From Mangifera indica (Eukaryota > Streptophyta > Magnoliopsida > Sapindales > Anacardiaceae), in contig NC_058140.1 of the NCBI RefSeq assembly GCF_011075055.1, positions 16,245,945 through 16,309,944 of the forward strand: a DNA stretch of 64,000 nucleotides, in the 5' to 3' direction. A program made the position numbers and the translations under genes. The notes under the pieces were generated by a model. The model worked only from the letters and a program-made list of their open reading frames with translations, made no database searches and was not told where the DNA came from. Each line of letters opens with the position of its first letter. Position 1 is the stretch's first letter. Shown here piece by piece: positions 1 to 12,794 of the stretch.

Positions 1-1561
1 AATTTTACATAAATACATGTTATCCTTCTCATTGGAAAGGAAAAACATAGGTTGTTTTTAGGTTTTTTTTTTTTTTAAGGTCATTTGGTTACTTTTGCTT
101 ATATATACACTTAAAAAGGAAAAAAAAAAAAAGAAGACAGAAGGAATGTGAATCTTGCAAGGTGCCTTTCAATAACGTCAGATGGTAGAAGGCATCTCTT
201 GTTAATGTCGATAATCTATGACGTTGTAATTCTTCGTTGTATATAAGACCAATTAAGATAGCATCTGTATTGGTTTATCCAATGGAAGATGTGTGAACAC
301 TAGATATAAAATTTGCAGACAATGAATATAGAAGGTTTTTGTGTTTGTCTGCATAGGATGCTTAAAGAGTGTAGATACATATATCCCTACACTTTCTCGT
401 ATATGCTCATAAAAATCTTTTGATTTTTTTTTTTATTTTGTCAAAACGACAAAAATCTCTCTTTTTTTTTTTGTGCGTTCATTGGGTATTTATATTTTAA
501 AGAAGTTGAATTAAATGGCAGATCTAATCGTGTATACATATCTTGTAAACCCTAACTTTCGTATTATTGAAAAAATTTTGAAGAATTCTAGAAATTTAGA
601 TAAATGAACCCTTTTAGTGTTGTATCTGCTAAAAAAAATTTTGGTTCTTCTTTTTATTATTTTATTCCTATTTTATGATGAAAAAAATTGATCTCGTTCA
701 ATTTATGGTCATACAAGCAAGTCTATATTTGGATTTTGAAATACTTCTCTTTTTTTCTTTCATTACTTATATATACCATAAAAATTGATATTTTTATTTT
801 AGAAGTGAGCATCAGTTAAAATTTTCAACTATTTCTTCATCTTGTCTTCCCCATCTTTCTTTGACATATATGTATAACTTTGTTTCTCCAAATTTAGTAT
901 CTTCCTCCAAGTTTCTTATTTTGTTATGCAATTGTACCCACCAAAACTTGCTTTTACGTTCAGTCCTAATCTATTGACGAATTTTCCAAAGTTATATAAG
1001 ACAAGGTAAATTTCATTTCTTCCATGCTATGTACATATATTACCCTTTTGCAAATGAAATCACTTTACCAACTGAAAATACTGATATGCACCTGAATTAT
1101 ATCTGTTTACGTAGCGGAAGATCGATGATCCAGCACAAGCAGTGGCCGACGTCCTGTTAAATATAACCAAATAACAAAAGGTTTCTCAGCATGAGCTTGT
1201 AAAACATACGTATTCGTATGATATTTTCTTTTCTTTTTCAGGTTCAATATAAAGCTTCTGAATTTTTATGTCTTTATAGCACGTAAAATTGTAGGAAAGA
1301 ACTGAACATGGATAAATGTTACTGCAGAAATAAAAGTTAAAATAGTGATTGTGGATATATTGCTTACCATAAACCCTCGCCAAGTATAACCATGTAGCCA
1401 CCTTATGAAGACGAAGGTCCTCCAGTAATAACCCGAGTTGCCTTCCATAACTCGCAGTTATAAAGTTCTTGATGCTCCAGCAAAAGTACTAATAATTCGA
1501 AGCCAAGGAGTATACACCTACACAATTAAATTACTTTGTAAACCAATGAGTATTACTTGAG

Positions 1562-2000
1562 GTATATCCAACATGAAAGATTATCTGTAATACTATAGTA
1601 AAATATTATCATTCCAATCACCAATATTATATTGTTTAATTTATAACTATTATTTTTTATTATTGATAAATTAAACAATAATAAAATATTTAAGAAGATT
1701 ACTTAAACCTTTTATTATTGTTTAGTTTGTTAATAATAAAATATTTAAATAGTTTTTTATTATCAATTGTGATATGGTAAGTAATATAAAAATTAATATA
1801 ATTACTATCTTTAGATATTAAAATATTATCAAGATAATTTCAATTTTATAAAAATTTCATGTTACTTTTTTTTAATAATAAAATATATTATTACATAATA
1901 TAATTATAGTAAGGATATTTAAATAAAATAATAATTTAATATTCTTTTATTACATTCAATCTAACACAATAATTATTTATAGTTATCAATTCTTATCCAA
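1562..2000. repeat. MITE-like repeat, tandem copy 1
   Basis: This is the first of two adjacent, nearly identical copies. It starts GTATATCCAACATGAAAG, and the same start recurs at 2001. Differences by eye are a few substitutions. The copy is interrupted by the second copy at the shared sequence CAATTCTTATC. Its composition (runs of TTATTATTG and AATAATAAAATATT) matches the elements at about 12236 and 61804. Confidence 0.75.
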
Positions 2001-2545
2001 GTATATCCAACATGAAAGACTATCTGTAATACTATAGTAAAATATTATCACTCCAATCACCAATATTATATTGTTTAATTTATAACTCTTATTTTTTATT
2101 ATTGATAAATTAAACAATAATAAAATATTTAAGAAGATTACTTAAACCTTTTATTATTGTTTAGTTTGTTAATAATAAAATATTTAAATAATTTTTTATT
2201 ATCAATTGTGATATAATAAGTAATATAAAAATTAATATAATTACTATCTCTATTTTAGATATTAAAATATTATCAAGATAATTTCAATTTTATAAAAATT
2301 CCATGTTACTTTTTTTTAATAATAAAATATATTATTACATAATATAATTATAGTAAGGATATTTAAATAAAATAATAATTTAATATTCTTTTATTACATT
2401 CAATCTAACACAATAATTATTTATAGTTATCAATTCTTATCAAACGTTGTGATAATATATATCTAGTAATATTTAAAATAATTTATTTTTATCATAATAA
2501 TTTATTTTTCATTATAAAAAATTACCTGAACTAAACAACCCCGAA
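2001..2545. repeat. MITE-like repeat, tandem copy 2 with intact right end
   Basis: This second copy of the repeat at 1562 carries a small insertion near 2247 relative to copy 1. It runs on past the point where copy 1 is cut, ending in CCTGAACTAAACAACCCC. The reverse complement of that end (GGGGTTGTTTAGTTCAGG) resembles the GGGGTCGTTTGGTT terminus of the element at 61804. It is therefore likely a non-autonomous DNA transposon of the same family. Confidence 0.65.
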
Positions 2546-3663
2546 GATATTTTAGAGCTTCAAATAAATTTCGTGGTACAGCCCATCCTCTGCATTAACT
2601 CTTGTAGCCGAATCAATCCAATCTAGGCTAATTGCCAGTGGAGTACAGGCACTTCTTCATCTGCTTTGCATCTTACTATCCAACCTGATTCCATATCAAA
2701 GGTTATTTGCTGACCCATACTTCCATTTGCAATCAACCAATTATGGAATTCATTTATTGGAGAAGTGAAAGCAGCATGCAGAGAAATGGTGCGGCTATCT
2801 CAGTTATTTATACATAGCTTGGTTGGTAATATCCTTTCCTGCTTGATAGTGCAATAATGCTTTCTTTCCATATTATATTTGTATAAATTAACATGAAGAC
2901 AGTTTTTCGAACATACAAATTTTCTTTAATGTATCATTCCTGAAGTAGCGACGAAAGATGGCTTGGTTCATATCAACAGTCGATCATTTTCCATGACTAC
3001 ACACGAACGCAGCAAATAGGTTTATCTCGTAGGCGCCGTTTCCAAAGAAGATGCCAGGGATTTTATGTCTTAGACGTCATTAACTTTTTAAGCAGATACG
3101 CTAATTGATACAAAGAGTTTTTCATTTTATTATGCACGCCAGATGAGGACACCTAGAATATTTTGATTTGATCGGAGCACCACAATTCTTTACTCTTTCT
3201 TTCTTATTTTATCTACATAGATGTCATGTGATAAAATTTCTAATAGGTAAATCTTATGGATTCGATGTCCAAAAGACGATTAATCATCTGACAAGCCAAC
3301 TACGAGTTGCATTATCAGTTGTAGTATGAGAGCTGGCTCGACGTGTAGACAAAAGACCTTTCCATTCAAAAGCTGAACGACATTGAAGAATAATCTTTAC
3401 GACTTTTCGTTCCTCGATCATGCCCTCTTTCGGCTGCTTTTAACTGAGCTATCATGTATTATGTCTTTTATAAGGCTTATATGTATCCCCTCGTCTTGTT
3501 ATCTACTCCTTTAATAAAGAAATTAAGAAATATATATTATCCTATTGTTAATTATACAGTAAAAGTTTTCATAAGACATGATATCTTATTATCCTTTGAT
3601 AACTTTTTTTTTTCAAAAATTGTTACATTTAATTCAATAAACAATATTCTTAGCCTAATATAT

Positions 3664-4020
3664 TGATTAAACCACACAATATAAAGATAATAACTTGAAT
3701 TTGTCAATCATGATACGAGAAGAGTACTAAGTCATAATATTAAATCTAAAATTAAATTAATCTCAAAATAGAGTCTTACAAGTACAATACACGTCTTTAT
3801 ATATCAACAAAAATCATTCATGCACCATCAAATGTGCTTATTTGCCCTTGACATACTCTCACCTACCACCTTAACCTTTTTACATATGTCATAGTTTATT
3901 CATGCGCACTTAGATGTCATTATAAGTCTTTAACACACATCAGAGTCTTTTCATATTCTATTACATACATTCACTTAAACTTACATGGTATCAAGAGTCG
4001 AGATTTACCTTTCCCGCGTT
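3664..4020 (+). mobile_element. LTR-retrotransposon relic: LTR end plus primer-binding site
   Basis: At 3981-3999 the sequence TTACA is followed by TGGTATCAAGAGTC. This closely matches the initiator-methionine tRNA primer-binding site (TGGTATCAGAGC) that directly follows the left LTR in many plant Copia and Gypsy elements, with one extra A. The LTR would end in CA at 3985. Its left border is uncertain; a TG at about 3664 is only a guess. The leader after it is rich in CACATGC-type repeats to about 4250. No gag or pol coding sequence was found, so it is a truncated relic. Confidence 0.45.
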
Positions 4021-5468
4021 CTCACGTGCTACTAGAAACCTCTCTCACAAGTTGACACATGCCCACAAAAGATTTCATGTGCCTTAAGATTCATCACATG
4101 CGATTACACATGCCTCCAAACTTTTGTGTACACGACTTCATGCACTTCCAAAAGAAAACACATGGCACTAAATTCATCACACGCGCATTCATATATCTAT
4201 TTAATTATCATTTTAATGGTGTGTGTTTATCACGTGCATTTTGTCAGGTCAATGGCCTACAAGTCATGACGGTTTTTGGGTTAAATTTGGCCTGTTTTGA
4301 CTTTGATTAGGTTGGTATTATCCAATTGATCAAAAGAGTTGTATTACTAGTTTTCCTAACACAATTTTGAGTCATAAATTTATTATTCACGATTTCAGTA
4401 CAAAGAGAAGGTTTATCCTAGGTCTTCAAAAGGTGCCCACTTCTTATACTTGCATTGAAAAGCCGTGGCAGGGAATGGAGGTCTCTAATCTATTGATCCA
4501 AATTGGTCAATCTTGATCTCAATTTATCAAATAGAGGTTTCAATCAATGAGGGGCACGAATCAAGAACCGCTCTTGAAATCACCTGCATTGACACAACTG
4601 GTCTTCCTCCCCTAATAAGAACTTGCAATGGATAAAGTTGTCTTCTTGTGGTTTCAAATAAACCTTAATACCCACATTAATACTATTTATCTATATCATA
4701 ACTTTAGGTATATTAAATTTATTTTCATTACTAATTTAAACTCATTTTTAAACTGTCAATAAACTATTGAATTACCTAATTTTATTTAACTAAAATTATA
4801 ATTAATATAAACAAACATGTCACACATGTAACAAGATTGGGGTACAAGAAAGTCTCTCTAAAGTTAGGGCATCCTGTCAAATCTGTCTAAAGCTAGGGAA
4901 AAACATCATCTACCGAAAGGGAAAAGCAGTCATCCATAATAAAATTCAAATCAATCAAGTCTCTTAACCATCATTAATTATATCAATATTAATACAAAAC
5001 ATGAAACTTTTTTAATAAGCACCAGCAATAAACTATGCATGTGATAACAGCATTACATTCGTCTGGCAATCAAAATCAAGATAAAACTTATGATATGCAT
5101 CCATTTGAAAGCAAGAGACAGCAGACTATATATTTTATATACATCAGGTAAAATGTAGCACATCGAGTATAAAAAGGATTTTTAACCGACAAAGTGGAAG
5201 TGCATTCGATCTCCATCTCCTTCACTGAGCACCTGATTGACACGACAAACCTGAGGCTCACTCAGACTTTGAATGTGCTTACTGCACTACGTCTTTTCCT
5301 CGGCAAAAACAGAACAATAAACATTTTTAACACCCAGGGCAAACCTCTCTCTTCAGATGATATGACTATAGTGTAGTCAATACCCAAAAAAGCTATAGAG
5401 AAGGTTTTCTTAAGAGTCAGCTTACTATAATCCATTCTTTTCAATTAATTTCTTTCTAGACGAGCATA

Positions 5469-8400
5469 TCAGCACCCAGGTCCGATAATAGATGATTGAT
5501 CCTCAGTGTTCATAACTGTGTCAATATCAGGTTTGGCTGGTTTGACCTCTTCATTGGCCGAAAATCTAATCTTGGGTGATAGATTTTTCGCTTCTTCCAC
5601 TGTGTAGATGAAAATTTTCCTCACCATGCTACAGAACTCACTGCAAAAAATTGGGTTTTCAAATATAAAAAACTTATATATAACATAAAGAGAAAAATTT
5701 GCAGCATATAATTCATTAAACAACTACAAATTATAAACATGGACTTACTGCCACGGATCATCTCCGACCATCATCCTGTCATCTTCATCGTCAGTGTAGA
5801 CCACCTGCCATTTCTTGGAGGATCCACACAGCTCTCCCTCGATGTCAAACATCTCCTCCAATTTCTTGAGAAGGTCATCATAATTGTCAAAGCGTGTCAA
5901 ATCAACAGCTCTCCCAACAGCAATCCCTTGCATATGAACCTGAAAAAGTATGCATACTATATCAAACATTGCAACATGCAGCCAGCAAAGCAAATCAAAT
6001 CAAATAATTCAGAGAGAAAGTTCACAAATCTACCCAGACCCTCCAGCTTTACAAGGAGGAAGCGCATAGGCAACATGAAAAAGTTAAAAAGAAAAGGAAC
6101 TCCACTACAATTATGTAATTATTTGTGTAATTTCACATTGGCTTATGGCAACTTTGTTAAGTGTACAGAGAGAGAGAGAGGATAGGTGAGTGTAGGAAGA
6201 GGGAAAAGAACTCTAAATTCACCCGTTAAGAACCAAATTTCAAAGAGTCAAACTATTCTATAGTCAATGCACATTTTACAATGTTAGTTATTCTTTGATA
6301 CAACCAAATTCAAAACCCAAATGAATGAATTACCTTTGTGCAACTACGAATCTGCCTGCTCTGCGACTCCTGAGGAGATCTGAGGCATGACTTCTCAGCA
6401 TCACAACTTACACAAGGAACATCAGACCGATTAATATTTGATGGTTCAGAATGCTGGTCTAAGTCTGCATCTAAAGATGGAAGTGGTTGATCATCCACTG
6501 CTCCTCCAGACATTGTTAAAGCAGGTGTAGCCTCTTCAATATTGGAGTTGTTGAATAGCTGAATACCAAAAAGCTTGTAGGTATTCCCACTACCTTGTCT
6601 TCTATCATTGGATTCCTTGCTTACAATTGGTGTAAATGATTCAGTTGTATTTTCCCCTCGGTTAGGCCAGTACATTGAGTTGCTGGAAACAGCAGCCAGA
6701 GGACTTGTCACACCAAAACCAAGAGTGCTGCCCTTTGATGCTGAAGAAAATTTTGGTGATGGATAAAGGTCCCGTCCATGCTTTGAGTCAACAAATGTGA
6801 AAGCTGAGGATTCAACAGAGGATTTCCACATGCCTGACACAAGAAGACAAAGTTAGGAAACCACCGAAAAAGAATTAGAACATGGAAACAGGAGTACAGA
6901 AAACCATAATACCAAGGACTGAAAGATCTGGGCTGGAGGATGGTAACACAGGTGGCCGTGCCCGCTTGTTCCTCTGTGGTGGCTGGGAGTTTGAAATAGT
7001 AGAAGAGGCAACAAGAGGCTCCAGCTCCCATGGCGATACCCTTTCAGGACGCATGATTGCTGAAGGTTCATCCCATTGAACCTAACATGAAATTGAACAA
7101 AAGCAAGATAAGTCAACCAAACCACATGAAGGTTCACATGTCAAAACTGAAACCACAAACAAGGCCAATAATTTGGCCTATCAAAAAGGAAACAATAAGC
7201 AAGTAAGGAACATTACTACTATGCGGCAAAATCCACAACTATACATTCTTAGAATGAAATCTGAACTAATAAGAAGCATAAAAGAAGGCAGGTGCTAACC
7301 TTCAAGGATCTCCACTCTGAGTCTGGCCATGCCGGACTTTTGTTATCCGCCATACCAACAATTGTACCACTGAACCTGTAAAGAAATAACAAGCCTGGTA
7401 ATTTCCTAACTTTCTATTTCAAGATATAGTAATTAGCAATCTTACCTTCTTTCAGGAACTTCCTCCCCCTCAAATGTCATCTTGAACCTCATCCCTACAG
7501 AGAGCTTGTGTTTTCGTGCTTCAAGGTACTTGTTAACACTAACAATGAACTCAGACCGGCTAGTTCTGGTGCACAAAAACATGTCCAAATCACATAATAA
7601 TCTCAAATCTACAGTAATTATTAAAAATAATCACAAAAATTTTATTTAAACCCTAATTAAGTGATAATTATATGTAAATTCAAATGAAATCAAAATTATT
7701 CGAGCTTAAACACAAGTCTAGAACCATTGGAAAATTTATCGAAGTGAAAAATTTATCCAAAACAAAATATAGAAGCAACTATATCAATAGTTGAAATACA
7801 AATTTTGAATTTTGCACATCAAAAATTTCAAAGCATTATTTTTCTCCTTCCATTGTCACTGCATTGGGCTTTGTTCCAAATATTTTAAATTGGGTACATT
7901 TCATTTCATGTAATTCAAAATGGAAAAGCACAAAAGACAAGTTGAGAACATATGTCTTCCATATCACATACAATTTTGTTCCAGTTCCATCAACCAAAAC
8001 AATTCCAAAAATATACACATATGTACTCAAGTATGTACGTTTTTATGTGTTTAAGTATGTGCACAACCACATCAATCATGCACAACCCATGGAAAATTAA
8101 TATGTCATATCAATCAGTACCTTAAAGCCAAAAAGAAAAGAAATAAAATTGGTTTCACAAAACAAGAAAGAAGACACAAACCTAGGCTTGTAGAAGATAG
8201 AAAAGAGTGTTCCAGTTGCAAGGGCATGAGAAGCAGTTGCAAGTACACCTAGATGCATACTGTGACTAGATATAACTGAAGATGGCATGTTTGTTTGCTG
8301 TCTCATGTGCCTCCTAACTCCAACACGCAGCTCATCTTTTTCCCCCTGATCTTTTTCCCGCCTAAAAAGAGTTAAACGTCAACAAACAATGCAACAAATC

Positions 8401-10714
8401 CTGGCAATAAAGTAACAAAAAAAGAGCCTAACCAGTTTCATTATTTATGACAGAACTTACCTCAGAAAAATGAATGCATCACCTGCAACCAACTTTTTGG
8501 AACTCACAAACACACTCCACCCAGTAGTGAGTAAGTGACGCCTAGGTTGACCTGCAAGTTGAAATAACAAAATCCTCAAAATAATATCAATTACTCAAAT
8601 TCCAAGCAAATTTCTAGGGAATTACAACAGGCAGCATGCAGTTGCCAGAAAACAAAAGGCGGGAAGTTAATTCATAAAAGTTTTTTAATCTCAATATACT
8701 CTTACTCACCAGGAAATTAGTATGAGAGGGAAAGGACAAAAAGATCAAGGATACCTTAAAAAAATTGAAAAAGAAAGACTAGCATTCACAGTTCAGAAAA
8801 TCCAAAGCCTATCATAGAGCAGATATCTCATGCAAAGTCTTAACTAATAACAAAATGCCCATAAACTTTGAAACTTCTGAAAATGTAAAAGCACTTGGCA
8901 TGACTGATAATAAAAATTTGCATAGACACATGAGTCCAGTCACGTTTGAATAAGTCTACAAGGATGAAAAAAATAATGGCAATTGATGTGAACCTCTGAA
9001 AATGTGCCGAAAATGCCATTCATTTCCATGCAGATCAGTTGCAACCAATTGCTGCCACGGTGGCTGCTGGGACATATCCTAAATAGATAATGGGTTGTAT
9101 GAGCACAAAGAAATTAAGAATACAATATACCATCTTGAAGTAACTCCCAAAGCAAGAAAAGAGTACTAGTTGAAGCTAACCAGAGGGGGCAGGCAATCAT
9201 CCGCATGCCTCCTAAGAACAGAGAATCCACCATGGGTGCTTGTATCAGATGCAGTAAGTGTCTTGCAAAACGAATGGACATTGCACTTTTCAGGTTCCGG
9301 AAGAGGGGGATCTGGACTTGTAACCTCAGTTTGCTGATATAAAAAGGGGATTACATAAAAGAAACAAATACAAATTAATAAGTAAAAAATTGTATCTGTT
9401 GCAGGCGATGATAAGCTAAGAAAATAATCCTATTTAACACTAAGGTGAGATAGAGAGAGCTCACATCAGGTTCTGGCAACAAAGTTATTTGAGCATAAAC
9501 TTCATCTGTTTCAGGTTCAGCCTACAGAGAATGGTCAAATTAGCAAGTGAATGAAAGATTTAGAAAAAGAAACTACTTTCTTATAGCACAACACCAAAAC
9601 AACAAAAGCCTCACGAAGATATATTAGAATGATCATGGCATAACTTACCCGACGCTGAACATTGACCACCTTACAAAGAATTTTAGATGGCAAATTAAAT
9701 GAAGGCATGTGCTGCTCCAGCCCCGGATGCATTGATGCTTCTAGCTAAAAATAAATAAAAAAATAAAAAGAGCACAATTAGTAGTTATAACATTTTAAAA
9801 ATTTTGTTATGATATTAGGGTGGTATGCCCTATTTTTTCTTTTACTTTTTTTTTTCCTCCCCGAAATACCTTAGATCTATAATATCAAACATCTCCAAAT
9901 TCACTCAAAACTGAAAACAAACAGGTAGCATGTTAAGTACATACCTGCTCCATGTGACCTTGTGGAAAATAGTAAACTCGCTCCCCTTCACGAGGAAGGG
10001 TAACAAGAGGACCAGCACAGGCATGCCATAGTTCCTTGTACAAAGCATCATTGGAGGACCCTACAAAGTGAACGGCATGGAATCAATGTAAGAAGATAAT
10101 GCACTGAAACATAAAGGCAGAAAGCAAATCGCCAATCATCCAAACACATGTAAACTCTACAAACATGAAAGCAGAAAGCAAACTGTCAATCATCCAAACA
10201 CATAAATACTCTATACTCTACAAGCACATTCAACAAAAGATGCTACAATGAAAGTTCATTCGTTTTAGAAGAGGTTTTGTATTGTTATTATTTCCTCTTT
10301 CAGAAAACACAAGTCCTGGCAACAGTATAGTGTGCTCTAAAATAGGGCATCCTTGTCTCTAAGAAAAGGTTATAACAAAAAATTGCTCTAAAAAGCAAGT
10401 GCTCCAAAAAATATATTAAATATAACACATAATAAAGGTGAACAAATTGCTGAAGAATTTGTAATTTCATGAGCCAAACCGTCTTAGGTGCACAAAAAGA
10501 TTAATTGAAACAATATAATCCTTTGCCTCTGTCAAAATATCTCAACTCTAATCATAAGACTTATACATAAAACCAATCCAAAAAGCATGTATTAACAGTA
10601 CATAACTTGAAACTCATCAATCAACACTAAATCATAAATAAATCGATTAACAAGTATACCTAAACAAGGTGCTCCCGAGGAGGGATTCAAAGGCGCTGCT
10701 GTTGCGAATGCCAT
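5469..10714 (-). CDS. ARF1: Auxin response factor, ARF1 type (transcriptional repressor class)
   Basis: Coding exons in transcript order: 10714-10660, 10060-9945, 9744-9649, 9521-9465, 9333-9181, 9078-8994, 8551-8461, 8361-8182, 7565-7446, 7375-7300, 7081-6913, 6833-6334, 5939-5749 and 5640-5469. Together they give 686 aa, against about 665 for Arabidopsis ARF1. The order is a dimerisation region ([16 protein letters not shown]), then the B3 DNA-binding domain at about 128-230 ([20 protein letters not shown], then [15 protein letters not shown]). The auxin-response domain follows at about 250-335, then a Ser-rich middle region and a C-terminal PB1 domain at about 567-655, with its acidic core [19 protein letters not shown]. 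The protein is nuclear and binds TGTCTC/TGTCGG auxin elements; PB1 pairs with Aux/IAA proteins. A KLFGIQL motif at about 486 fits the known R/KLFGV TOPLESS-recruiting motif, supporting a repressor. The start follows a 5'UTR intron. ARF2/ARF9 relatives are less likely. Confidence 0.95.
6556..6576 (-). other. KLFGIQL repression motif in the ARF1 middle region
   Basis: The minus-strand codons read K-L-F-G-I-Q-L at about residues 486-492 of the ARF1 model. R/KLFGV/I motifs in plant repressors (B3 and HSF-B families, some ARFs) are known to recruit TOPLESS-type co-repressors. Function here is inferred from the motif. Confidence 0.6.
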
Positions 10715-11930
10715 AACAGAAGCACCAAACACCACAAGGTATCACTGAGATGAACCTACAAACAAAAGCACTATATTAAAGGGATTGTCCTTGTCTCAAA
10801 AAAAACTGGTTGCAAATAAAGAAACAGAATGAAGTTATTGGCAATCAATTTTCTCAACAACCAGAACAAACCCCTCGTCTGTGTTTGCTCCAAAATGCTG
10901 CGTTTAATACCATCACTTATTATTTTCACAGATTGCTTCAGTGCTAACTTGTCAAAAGCCCTAATGCTCTCTTTATTGTGTCAGCCTAGCCCTGATTTGT
11001 GCCATAATGAATCCAATAAAGTTGGCTTTATAACCTTAATGCCCATTTGTCAGGAAAAAAAACTATGTACCTTAACCTTTCATCATAGTTTTGGCAAAAA
11101 ACCAGCAGAATTTCAATCAAAAAAGTTAAAAATTCACAACTTCCAATGCAAACCTAAAATTAAAGTAGAAATAAAGCAAAACACCAGGGTAAGACACGTA
11201 ACTCCCAGAAACGTTACTGGAATCAGCAATTTTATTACCGTGTAACATCTTATTGATAATATTCAATAACGATGATTACTCACAACATCATTTCACAAGT
11301 GATTGATAAATTTAATGTCATTTTTAGAAGTCTAACTAGCCAGTAACGGGACCAGCACCGTGACCGGGCACCAGTACAGTATCACTCCTGGTACAAACTC
11401 AATCAACCCAGATCGTGATTATCAAAAAATAAATAAATTATTCATCAAATATCAACAAACAAATTACCCCCAAATAAAAATTTAAAGAAAAATTAAAAAA
11501 TACACCGCAGGAACAAAGAATTAAAAGGAGCAGAAATCAATTGGGATCTGACAAAAACAATAACTTTTTCAACTGAAAGTTAAATCCCCGGCTACATCAA
11601 CTAAAAACTAAACATTTGGCAACAAAAAACAAAACGAAAAAGTAAAAAATCAACACAACCCACAGGCTATAACTCTCCAATATCTTTCTAGCGTTTCTCA
11701 GCATCCAAACAGAACCCACGACCCAAAAAAATGAAAGCAAAAGCAAGAGTAAGAGCATACCTTGAACCAAAATTAGGGCTCTGAATCAAATGGATCGATA
11801 ACTATTATGCAAAAATATAAATTTCTTTATAATCCTGATTGCGTATCTCGTCAATGTTTGGTCGAAGCCGACACGACCAATTCTGCCTCTTTTTCTGTTC
11901 CTTTCTTACACACTTTCTTTTTCTCTCTAT
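10715..11930 (-). promoter_or_regulatory. ARF1 5' leader with about 1-kb 5'UTR intron
   Basis: The start-codon exon extends upstream to 10755, where a TTTGTAG acceptor is seen on the minus strand. A fitting donor (CAAG|GTATGC) lies at 11761/11760, giving a leader intron of about 1005 bp and a first non-coding exon from 11761 to roughly 11900-11930. Long leader introns are common in ARF genes. The transcription start is inferred, not shown. Confidence 0.55.
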
Positions 11931-12235
11931 CTAAGCTTTTTCTTTTGTCTTAATTTTTCTTTTTCTTTTTCTTTTTTATTTTTTGGTATTTTTGAGTATT
12001 TTAATTGCAAGTATATATTTACCGTATGTATAGGGGTATCTCCACTCAGTCTTTCTGAGAATATCCATTTATTAATGATCTAATACCTCAGTACAATTTT
12101 ATTCCAAAATTAAACAAAATTTCCAATTTTGACTTGTTTATTTCTCAAATTGCTAAATTTAACACTTTCTCATTATTACTCTTCTATGTTTGACTCTATT
12201 TAGAATTTTCTTTTTATTCAAACATAAACGATTCT

Positions 12236-12665
12236 TTGGGGAATTTGATTCGGATATTAAAAATTACTTTTGGCAATTTAACTTTTATTATTGGTAATCC
12301 AATTTTATTATTAATAATATTTTATTATCGATAATGATATAAAAAATAACCTATTTATTATTTATTAAAAAATTAATTTTAATTTTGTTAAAATTTATTC
12401 TTATTTATTTTTTAAAATAAAAATTATTTTATATTTAATTAATATAATAAATAATATCAAAAATATTTTATAATAATTATATTATAAGATATTTAAGTAA
12501 AATATTATTACTTTAAATTACGCATAATAATTATTTATATTTATCAATTTTTATTAATTTTTATCAAATATAGTAAAAATTTATATATTATAATCTTTTA
12601 AGTAATTCATCTTTATAATAATATTTCAAATTTGATAATTAAAAATTACTTAAATCAAATTCTCT
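12236..12665. mobile_element. MITE, same family as 61804-62266
   Basis: Both ends carry inverted sequence around GAATTTGATT (left GGGGAATTTGATTCGG; right, reverse-complemented, GAGAATTTGATTTAAG). The inner right half (CAATAATTATTTATA-like, then ATCTTTTAAGTAATTCATCTT) closely matches about 62130-62215 of the clean element at 61804. It is about 430 bp, over 85% A+T by eye, and has no coding content. Borders are approximate. Confidence 0.6.
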
Positions 12666-12794
12666 ATATATACAAATAAATCATATAAACTTATTATTAT
12701 ATTCTAATAATTTTAATATAAAAATAAAATAAATAATCATATTTTCTAATTATAAATTATATTTACTACCTATAGGAGTAAGATGTCTATTCGG

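Larger units (their letters stand above)
1100..3450 (-). pseudogene. Scattered coding-like fragments, possible decayed gene interrupted by MITEs
   Basis: Read on the minus strand, several short stretches look protein-like rather than random: about 3290-3440 (contains EGMIEERKVVKIILQCRSAF), about 2990-3060 (KIPGIFFGNGAYEINLF), about 2640-2800 (ANGSMGQQITFDMESGW), and about 1380-1500 (LLLEDLRLHKVATWLYLARV). They lie in different frames with stops between them, and AT-rich repeat sequence at 1562-2545 sits in the middle. I do not recognise the family. This could be a degraded gene split by transposon insertion, or small exons of a real gene that I failed to join. No start codon, stop codon or full splice chain could be supported. 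Confidence 0.25.

Noticed and set aside
5194..5444. Open frames on both strands next to the ARF1 stop codon
   Set aside because: They lie in the ARF1 3'UTR, on or against the transcript, with no start context or homology.
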